Assembly (NCBI GenBank): GCA_002358835.1
Contig: DEPP01000077.1
Coordinates: forward strand, 1-12,245
Direction of reading: 5' to 3'
Length of the DNA: 12,245 bases
DNA from: Bacteroidales bacterium UBA3389
Lineage (GTDB): Bacteria; Bacteroidota; Bacteroidia; Bacteroidales; P3
Made by a program: the position numbers and the translations under genes. A model generated the notes under the pieces. It worked only from the letters and a program-made list of their open reading frames with translations. It did not search any database and was not told where the DNA came from. Of the stretch, positions 7,029 through 12,245 are shown piece by piece (the first letter of the stretch is position 1; each line of letters begins with the position of its first letter).

Positions 7029-9161
7029 CTACAAGTTTTCTTTGTGATATTGGAATATCTTTTCGTAAAGATGTATTCTGTCTTTTCCTCTTACGTTGTG
7101 TTCGTGATCAGGATAAATAAAGTAATCTACTTGTTTTCCTGCTTTGATACATTTGTTTATAAATTCAAGAGAATGTTGCATTACTACGGTTGGGTCTTGT
7201 GCTCCGTGTATTACAAGAAGTTTTCCTTCTAATTGATCAGCGTAATTTAACAATGAAGATTTTTCATATCCTTCTTTGTTATCCTCAGGTGAAGACATAT
7301 ATCTTTCTCCGTACATAACCTCGTACCATTTCCAATCAATAACAGGACCACCTGCGGTTGCAGTTTTGAATACTCCAGGATTCTTCAATTTTAACGAAAT
7401 AGTCATAAATCCACCGTAAGACCAACCATCAACACCTATGCGTTCTGCATCTACGTATGGAAGAGATTTCAAATAATTTACCCCGTCCATTTGGTCGCTT
7501 ACTTCAATGCTTCCACAATTTCTCCAAATTGCACTTTCAAATTCGAAGCCTCTGTTTGCTGATCCTCTACTATCTACTGTCCAAACTATGTATCCTTGTT
7601 GTGCAAGGAACAAAAAGAAATTGTTTGCACCTGAAAGCCAACTTTCTGTAATAAGTTGTGCGTGTGGACCACCATAAACATAAACTATTACAGGGTATTT
7701 CTTTGTTGCGTCAAAGTTTAGAGGTTTTATCATACGTGCATATAAATCTGTACCGTCTTTTGCTTTGATTGTAAACACGTCTATTTCAGGTTTATCTAAG
7801 TCTGCCCAAGGGTTTTCTGATTTAAAGATTTCTTTTACTTGTTTTGCTTTATTGTCATACAAAGCAACTCTTCTTGGTTCTACAGAACTTGTGTATGTAT
7901 CTAAGAAAAGTGTTCCATCTGTATTGAAAACAACGTGGTGAGTTCCCTTTTCAGGAGTACAACGACGTATTTGTTTTGTTTTAAAGTTGTAAGCGTATAA
8001 ATTTTGTTCCAATGGGGAATCTTTAGTTGCATAGAAGTAAAATTCTGTTGCTTTTTTGTTAAATCCTTCTATTGAGTTAATCATCCAATCCCCTGATGTA
8101 AGTTGAGAAATCAATGTTCCGTCAATGTTATATAAGTAAGCGTGATTAAATCCATCAGCTTCGCTTAAATAAATGAATTGTTGGCTATTGTTAGGTAAAA
8201 AGAAAATTGGAGATTCTGGTTCAACGTATTTTTCATTGCTTTGAGAGAATAATGTTTTTGCCACATTTCCATTTACTACATCATAGGCTATCAATTCTAC
8301 ATTGTTTTGTTTACGATTTAGTTTTTGGATATAAAGCATTGTTTCTTCCGGATTCCAAGTCAAGTTAGTAAGATATGCTTCTCTTTCTTCAAGTGAGTTA
8401 TCTTTTCTTGTGTTTAATTCTACTGTTTTATCTGTTTTAGAATCGTAAACCAATACTGTAACTTCGTGAGACTTCATTCCCGCCATTGGATAGCGTATTG
8501 GAGTTTCTTCTGCTTGGCGAAGTGCTGTGTTTACCAAAGGATATTCCTTTACCATGCTTTCGTCCATTCTGTAAAATGCTAATTTGCTTGCATCATCTGA
8601 AAGGAAAAATCCTTTTTCTATGCCAAATTCATTTCTATGTACCGCAACTCCGTATGTAATTCCTTTTCCTCCGTCAGTAGTTAATTGTTTTGGCTCTTTG
8701 CCTTGTGTGGAAAACCAAACATTTCCTTCTATTGTGTATGCTGCACTACCATTTTTTAAATCTAATTCAAGGTTTTCTGCTCCTTCTTTTATGTTGCAGA
8801 TAGCTTTCATTTGCTTTGTCTCAATATTGTAGTGATAGATTGTTTTGTAATCTGCACTTAGAAAAGCAAATTCTGTTTCTGAGATAAATTCTACTGATGC
8901 AAAATGTTTCAAATCCTTGTTTAAATCCTCTGAGCTAAGAACTGTTTTTTCTGCTTTCTTATCTCCTATGATTAGTTCTTGACCTGTTTTTGTGTAAGCA
9001 TACTTTCCTTTTTCTCCTACAAATTGCAGGTTATAAATTCCTGAAGGATAGTATTGTCTGTCTTGAAGTTTTTTGATGTCTATAAGACCTTTTTGTGCTG
9101 AAACACCGATGCTTGTCAATACAAACAAAAGTGCAACAAATATTCTTAAATTTCTTCTCAT
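7029..9161 (-). CDS. S9 family prolyl peptidase, DPP-IV / prolyl tripeptidyl peptidase (PtpA) type
   Basis: This exported serine peptidase would remove di- or tripeptides from peptide N-termini after proline and so feed amino acid uptake. Residues 1-22 are a signal peptide (IFVALLFVLTSIGVSAQ). A beta-propeller domain covers about 25-450, including VHRNEFGIEKG (174-184) and YRMDESMV, typical of the S9B group; Glu178 is a candidate for holding the substrate N-terminus. The alpha/beta-hydrolase domain follows, with VYVYGGPHAQ, then GWSYGGF with nucleophile Ser581, Asp656 in HGAQDPT and His688 in DHEHNV. The spacing (75 and 32 residues) equals that I recall for Porphyromonas gingivalis PtpA (Ser603, Asp678, His710), and Glu614 falls where PtpA has Glu636. 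This favours a tripeptidyl over a dipeptidyl enzyme, but DPP-IV remains possible. The gene follows the glycosyltransferase after 20 bases. The frame stays open past the TAG stop for 34 codons. Confidence 0.93.
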   Translation of the reverse strand: MRRNLRIFVALLFVLTSIGVSAQKGLIDIKKLQDRQYYPSGIYNLQFVGEKGKYAYTKTGQELIIGDKKAEKTVLSSEDLNKDLKHFASVEFISETEFAFLSADYKTIYHYNIETKQMKAICNIKEGAENLELDLKNGSAAYTIEGNVWFSTQGKEPKQLTTDGGKGITYGVAVHRNEFGIEKGFFLSDDASKLAFYRMDESMVKEYPLVNTALRQAEETPIRYPMAGMKSHEVTVLVYDSKTDKTVELNTRKDNSLEEREAYLTNLTWNPEETMLYIQKLNRKQNNVELIAYDVVNGNVAKTLFSQSNEKYVEPESPIFFLPNNSQQFIYLSEADGFNHAYLYNIDGTLISQLTSGDWMINSIEGFNKKATEFYFYATKDSPLEQNLYAYNFKTKQIRRCTPEKGTHHVVFNTDGTLFLDTYTSSVEPRRVALYDNKAKQVKEIFKSENPWADLDKPEIDVFTIKAKDGTDLYARMIKPLNFDATKKYPVIVYVYGGPHAQLITESWLSGANNFFLFLAQQGYIVWTVDSRGSANRGFEFESAIWRNCGSIEVSDQMDGVNYLKSLPYVDAERIGVDGWSYGGFMTISLKLKNPGVFKTATAGGPVIDWKWYEVMYGERYMSSPEDNKEGYEKSSLLNYADQLEGKLLVIHGAQDPTVVMQHSLEFINKCIKAGKQVDYFIYPDHEHNVRGKDRIHLYEKIFQYHKENL

Positions 9162-9181
9162 TGTTATAATGTTTTATGTTT

Positions 9182-9910
9182 CTAATACTTTTTCCAATTT
9201 CTGAATCTCAAAGAAAAGACACCGAAAAATGCCTCTTTGAAAATTTTCATGCTCATTTTGCTTTGTCCCAATACTCTATCGGTGAAAATAATTGGCACTT
9301 CCTCGATTCTGAAGCCAAGCTTGTGGACGGTATATTTCATTTCTATTTGAAAAGCATAGCCGATGAATTTTATCTTATCAAGTTTTATTGTCTCTAAAAC
9401 CTTTCTTGTGTAACACGCAAAGCCTGCTGTGGCATCCCCAATCTTCATACCAGTAACCAATCTCACATAACTTGAAGCATAATACGACATCATAACTCTG
9501 CCGATAGGCCAATTGACAACCGAAATCTTGCCATCAACATAGCGAGACCCAACTGCCATATCCGCACCTTTTGAACAAGCATCATACAATCGCAAAAGAT
9601 CCTTCGGAGGATGAGAAAAGTCGGCATCCATCTCAAAAATGTAGTCATAGCCTTTTGATAAAGCCCATTTGAAACCGTGAATGTAAGCCGTTCCCAAGCC
9701 GAGTTTACCTTTTCTTTCTTCGATAAACAGTCGTTCGGGAAAGTCTTGCATCAATCTTTTAACGATTTGTGCCGTTCCATCAGGAGAATTATCCTCCACA
9801 ATAAGGATATGGAACACCTTTTCCAAAGAAAAAACGTAACGAATTATGTTTTCGATGTTTTCTTTTTCGTTGTAAGTAGGAATGATTACTACACTATCTG
9901 AAGAGTTCAT
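9182..9910 (-). CDS. Family 2 glycosyltransferase, polyprenol (dolichol)-phosphate mannose synthase-like
   Basis: The predicted reaction is transfer of mannose (or a related sugar) from a GDP-sugar to polyprenyl phosphate on the cytoplasmic face of the inner membrane. The 242 residues are a complete catalytic domain of the DPM1 type. Visible motifs are VVIIPTYNEKENI (7-19), VEDNSPDGT (38-46), the metal-binding MDADFSHPP (94-102), GSRYVDG (121-127), GDATAGF (158-164) and FTDRVLGQSKMS (209-220). There is no C-terminal transmembrane or GtrA-like part, so it resembles the short, soluble or peripheral form. It leads a probable two-gene unit with the S9 peptidase 20 bases downstream. A promoter at 10100-10131 would give it a leader of about 180 bases, most of it a 21-bp repeat array. 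The sugar and lipid acceptor are inferred from the family only. Confidence 0.9.
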   Translation of the reverse strand: MNSSDSVVIIPTYNEKENIENIIRYVFSLEKVFHILIVEDNSPDGTAQIVKRLMQDFPERLFIEERKGKLGLGTAYIHGFKWALSKGYDYIFEMDADFSHPPKDLLRLYDACSKGADMAVGSRYVDGKISVVNWPIGRVMMSYYASSYVRLVTGMKIGDATAGFACYTRKVLETIKLDKIKFIGYAFQIEMKYTVHKLGFRIEEVPIIFTDRVLGQSKMSMKIFKEAFFGVFSLRFRNWKKY

Positions 9911-10023
9911 CTGTTTTCGTATTTGTATCTGTGTTTGTTTCTCTTTATATCTGTTTTGCGTTTTTCAACTCTTTGTTTTAATTTGCTGAAATCAAGAAAT
10001 AATTTACTGAAATCAAGATTCAT
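9907..10023 (-). CDS. Candidate 38-residue heptad-repeat peptide overlapping the glycosyltransferase start
   Basis: A minus-strand frame opens with ATG at 10023 and ends with TGA at 9909-9907, which overlaps the glycosyltransferase ATG as ATGA, the arrangement of translationally coupled genes. A TTG at 10053 in the same frame would give 48 residues. The peptide starts with LDFSKLF and LDFSKLK, one heptad per 21-bp repeat unit. It turns strongly basic (QRVEKRKTDIKRNKHRYK) and ends YENR. It could be an amphipathic or coiled-coil peptide, or a leader whose translation controls the next gene. I recognise no family, and it lies within the repeat array, so an open frame by chance is a real alternative. 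Confidence 0.25.
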   Translation of the reverse strand: MNLDFSKLFLDFSKLKQRVEKRKTDIKRNKHRYKYENR

Positions 10024-10049
10024 TTCGGTGAAATCAAGAAAGAATTTCA
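9924..10049. repeat. 21-bp-phased degenerate repeat array, six units, in the glycosyltransferase leader
   Basis: Units begin at 9924, 9945, 9966, 9987, 10008 and 10029. The last three are clearest, each starting TGAAATCAAG exactly 21 bases after the previous one. The unit at 9966 has TCTTTGTTTTA in the same register as the array at 6925-7028, while 9924 and 9945 are weak. Units are small dyads: TGAAAT (10029-10034) pairs with ATTTCA (10044-10049), and GAAAT (10009-10013) with ATTTC (10022-10026). A longer stem joins TTGCTGAAAT (9983-9992) to ATTTCAGCAA (10044-10053), 10 bp, enclosing the three good units. The array lies between the promoter and the glycosyltransferase start, so it would be in the transcript. 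Confidence 0.75.
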
Positions 10050-10099
10050 GCAATCAAAACGAGCCTGTTTCTTTGTTTGAATCCAATGTTTTCAACCTG

Positions 10100-10131
10100 C
10101 AAATATAATCAATTTATCTTGAATTGCCAAC
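10100..10131 (-). promoter_or_regulatory. Bacteroidetes-type promoter upstream of the glycosyltransferase unit
   Basis: On the minus strand TATATTTG (10107 to 10100) matches TAnnTTTG exactly. GTTG (10131 to 10128), three of four bases of the -33 element, lies 20 bases upstream. Transcription would begin near 10093 and produce a leader of about 180 bases containing the 21-bp repeats. It lies just after the stop codon of the preceding gene. Confidence 0.6.
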
Positions 10132-10148
10132 AACCAATCTTTATACGG

Positions 10149-11558
10149 TTATTTGTTTTCTTTGTTCAAGAATCTCGAAAGGCTGCCTTCGCTCGGATTT
10201 CTCATAGGATTTTCCTCTACTTTGCCATCAGGAGAAATCAGAATGAAAAGAGGAAAGGCTTTAACTTGAAAATACTCCAATAAATCATAGTCGGAGTCAA
10301 AAAAAGCGAAGTTCCATTTGTAACGATTTCCTATTTTTGTGTTTTTAAGAAAGTTATACATTGCGTCAAGGCTGCGATCGCAACACACAGTCAATACTTC
10401 GCAATTGTCTTTTATGTTTTCGTACATATAATTCACAACTTCCAATTCTCGTTTTGAGTCGTTGTCGTTCAGCTTTACAAAATTCAATACAAGGGGTTTT
10501 TGAATGAATTGTTGCAGATTTTGAGTTTCTCCCATCACATTCTTGATTTCAAAATCTTTAATGCTTAATCCTTTGTGAGAAATTCCGTTAAGGTAGTCGA
10601 TTGTTTGAAGAGCTGTTTTTTTGTGTTGCTCGAATTTAGTTCTGGAAGCAATCTTTTCGAGCATTCTTATAATGTCTTGTCTTTCGTATAAGCCGTCTGA
10701 GAAGGCGTCTTTCATACCTTTGATAAGCACAATCTCACGAAAAACTTCGTTTCTCAAAACATCGTCCTTTCCCAATGCGTCCATCAAATCGTCATAGTTG
10801 GTTGTGTTGAGCCAAAACTCCAATTCGTCTTGCGAAATATATTTGTTGCCTTGAGCAAAGTAATGACCGAAAATATGGTTAAAGCAATCTGTGTAACCGA
10901 TGTTATAATATTGTATCGGTTTATCCTTGAATAATTCCACTCTTTGTTGTTTTCTGCTTTTCAGTCTCAAAACATGATTCATTTTTCCTAACTCATATTT
11001 TACGTAAGTGTGAAAATAAGAACCGTCTTTTTCGTTTTGCAAAAAGGTTTCAGCTAATTGATATAGCGAATCTATGATGTTTTTGTCTTTTGTTACTAAC
11101 AGTTCTCTGTCGTATCGAGTAATAAAGTTCTCTATCGCCACATCGAATTTGTTGATTTTTATATTCAAATCTTCTGAATCAAGGTTCGTAATTTTGATAG
11201 GTAAGATATATTTATACAAAAGCACGTTTACCGAATCAGCAACAGCATAATCGATAGAGTCTATTTGTAGTTCGTAAATTTTTCCGGGTTGGGAAATGAA
11301 ACTATACTCGAAAGCATCGATTTTTAACGTTAATATGCTCACTCCATCCGTTACAAGACCAAAACTGAATGTCGAATCGTTTTCACCCAATTTTACATCG
11401 GCCTTCTGAACCTCCAATCCAGAGATATAATCATCAGCAAGAAACAAACGAATGTGTTTTCCACCAATGTTTTTTCCAACAGCGTTAATCGTAACGTTTT
11501 GAGCCGACAGAGCAAAGCCCAAAAATAAAAAAGCAAGTATCAATAATTTTTTCATCAT
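10149..11558 (-). CDS. Exported thioredoxin-fold (TlpA/AhpC-like) protein lacking the CxxC active site
   Basis: The 469-residue protein has a signal peptide at 1-20 (LLILAFLFLGFALSAQ, cleaved near SAQ-N). No lipobox cysteine is seen, so it is probably periplasmic. Residues 21 to about 115 look like the beta-rich N-terminal module found in many Bacteroidetes TlpA-like proteins. About 120-325 is helical and charged. The C-terminal 330-469 has the thioredoxin-fold layout: KGLSIKDFEIKNVMGE, strand PLVLNFVKL, helix, CEVLTVCCD, WNFAFFD, and the cis-proline loop KAFPLFILISPDG (Pro436). Where WCxxC would sit (about 363-368) the residues are LNDNDS, so both catalytic cysteines are gone. It is unlikely to be a thiol oxidoreductase and may bind a partner instead. 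Cys392-Cys393 are elsewhere in the fold. The ATG at 11558 is followed by a second in-frame ATG; either could start. The fold assignment is by pattern and moderately sure. Confidence 0.75.
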   Translation of the reverse strand: MMKKLLILAFLFLGFALSAQNVTINAVGKNIGGKHIRLFLADDYISGLEVQKADVKLGENDSTFSFGLVTDGVSILTLKIDAFEYSFISQPGKIYELQIDSIDYAVADSVNVLLYKYILPIKITNLDSEDLNIKINKFDVAIENFITRYDRELLVTKDKNIIDSLYQLAETFLQNEKDGSYFHTYVKYELGKMNHVLRLKSRKQQRVELFKDKPIQYYNIGYTDCFNHIFGHYFAQGNKYISQDELEFWLNTTNYDDLMDALGKDDVLRNEVFREIVLIKGMKDAFSDGLYERQDIIRMLEKIASRTKFEQHKKTALQTIDYLNGISHKGLSIKDFEIKNVMGETQNLQQFIQKPLVLNFVKLNDNDSKRELEVVNYMYENIKDNCEVLTVCCDRSLDAMYNFLKNTKIGNRYKWNFAFFDSDYDLLEYFQVKAFPLFILISPDGKVEENPMRNPSEGSLSRFLNKENK

Positions 11559-11576
11559 TCATCGTATTTAGACTTG

Positions 11577-11584
11577 CAAAGCTA
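11577..11584 (-). promoter_or_regulatory. -7 element for the thioredoxin-fold gene
   Basis: TAGCTTTG on the minus strand (11584 to 11577) matches TAnnTTTG exactly and lies 19 bases from the start codon, leaving a leader of about 12 bases. No TTTG or TTG was found at the proper distance upstream, so only the -7 half is supported. Confidence 0.45.
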
Positions 11585-11691
11585 AGAATTTTTTTCAAGT
11601 TTTGAGGAATTGAATGCAAAAAATCAAATAACGATTGTAACCGTTACGGGTATTGCTATCGTAAATAAAGACAACGAAAAATCAATGCAAA

Positions 11692-12245
11692 GTGGAAAAT
11701 AATAAAAACAAGAAAAAAATCGGATTGTATTTTGGAAGTTTCAATCCGATTCACAATGGGCATTTGATACTTGCAAATCATATTGTTCAGAATACGGATT
11801 TGGATGAGGTGTGGTTTGTTGTCAGCAGGCGAAATCCTTTGAAAAGCGGTAAAGGTCTGCTTGCTGATAGAAAGCGTTTTGCATTGGTACAAATGGCAAT
11901 AGAAGACAATTCGTCGTTTAGGGCATGTGATTTGGAATTTCAATTACCCGTTCCTTCATATACTGTAAACACTCTTGCATATCTTGGAGAAAAATATCCC
12001 GATAAGCAATTCCATATAATCATGGGACAAGATAACATCGTTACTTTTGACAAATGGAAAAACTATTCTGTGATTTTGGAATATTATCACATATTGGTGT
12101 ATCCTCGTCCCGGATGTGCCGAATCGGAATTTTTGAAACATCCCCATGTTCGTATGATTGACGCTCCGCAAGTGGAGATATCATCTTCTCTTATCAGAAA
12201 AAACATCAGCGAAGGCAAGTCTGTCAAGTATCTTTTGCCCGATTG
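11692..12245 (+). CDS. nadD: Nicotinate-nucleotide adenylyltransferase NadD, C-terminus cut by the window edge
   Basis: This cytoplasmic enzyme joins nicotinate mononucleotide and ATP to form deamido-NAD in NAD synthesis. The visible 184 residues carry GLYFGSFNPIHNGH (11-24) with the nucleotide-binding HNGH (21-24), VVSRRNPLK, MGQDNIVTFDKW, and the second signature ISSSLIR (163-169). The reading ends at YLLPD, so perhaps 10 residues are missing. The frame has a TAA at 11662-11664 and no ATG before the first motif, which makes GTG at 11692 the likely start. That gives the basic N-terminus VENNKNKKK. An out-of-frame ATG at 11685 opens a five-codon frame (MQSGK) that overlaps this start. The gene diverges from the minus-strand block. 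No promoter was recognised. Confidence 0.95.
   Translation, partial: MENNKNKKKIGLYFGSFNPIHNGHLILANHIVQNTDLDEVWFVVSRRNPLKSGKGLLADRKRFALVQMAIEDNSSFRACDLEFQLPVPSYTVNTLAYLGEKYPDKQFHIIMGQDNIVTFDKWKNYSVILEYYHILVYPRPGCAESEFLKHPHVRMIDAPQVEISSSLIRKNISEGKSVKYLLPD

Noticed and set aside
6945..7232. Plus-strand frame with leucine/valine-rich heptads over the 6925-7028 array
   Set aside because: It starts with TTG and runs well into the 3' end of the peptidase gene on the other strand. The heptads follow directly from the 21-bp DNA period, and no promoter is seen.
9923..10108. Plus-strand frame with LKSRNNL-type heptads over the 9924-10049 array
   Set aside because: It has a TTG start and no plus-strand promoter. 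The likely transcript is on the opposite strand. It is open because the repeat units lack stops in that register.
11656..12171. Two minus-strand frames opposite nadD
   Set aside because: nadD is securely identified by HNGH and ISSSLIR on the plus strand; the opposing frames show no family features.

Overview
The window looks like a chromosomal segment from an AT-rich member of the Bacteroidetes, most likely order Bacteroidales. Four things point there. The 287-residue primary sigma factor has no region 1.1, as is typical of the phylum. One secreted protein ends in a type IX secretion (T9SS, Por) sorting domain. No Shine-Dalgarno sequences are visible before the genes. Several upstream regions carry the phylum's TTTG-N19-20-TAnnTTTG promoter signature.

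Layout, left to right. A tRNA-Gly(GCC), cut by the window edge, lies at 1-55 with its own promoter. Then come mutS (108-2711), a hairpin terminator, and the sigma gene rpoD (2846-3709). A 338-base non-coding gap follows. Next are a 959-residue secreted fibronectin-III protein with a T9SS tail (4048-6927), an S9 prolyl peptidase of the DPP-IV/PtpA type (7029-9161), a dolichol-phosphate-mannose-synthase-like glycosyltransferase (9182-9910), and a secreted thioredoxin-fold protein with no CxxC (10149-11558). All of these are on the minus strand. Diverging from them on the plus strand is nadD (11692 to the window end, incomplete).

How the genes may work together. mutS and rpoD are housekeeping genes with separate signals. 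The glycosyltransferase and the peptidase are 20 bases apart and probably form one transcript, which may run on into the fibronectin-III gene. The peptidase, the fibronectin-III protein and the thioredoxin-like protein all have export signals. The glycosyltransferase would supply lipid-linked mannose at the membrane, for example for glycosylation of exported proteins; that link is inference.

The most unusual feature is not a gene. Three intergenic regions (3840-3965, 6925-7028 and 9924-10049) are built from degenerate units repeating every 21 bp, with cores such as TGAAATCAAG, TGAAACTTGAT and TCTTTGTTTT. Two of the regions share an exact 21-base word. Two of the arrays run into or close to the start of a gene and contain an open heptad-repeat reading frame whose TGA overlaps the ATG of that gene. 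One of these frames could encode a 38-residue peptide ahead of the glycosyltransferase. I do not recognise this repeat family.
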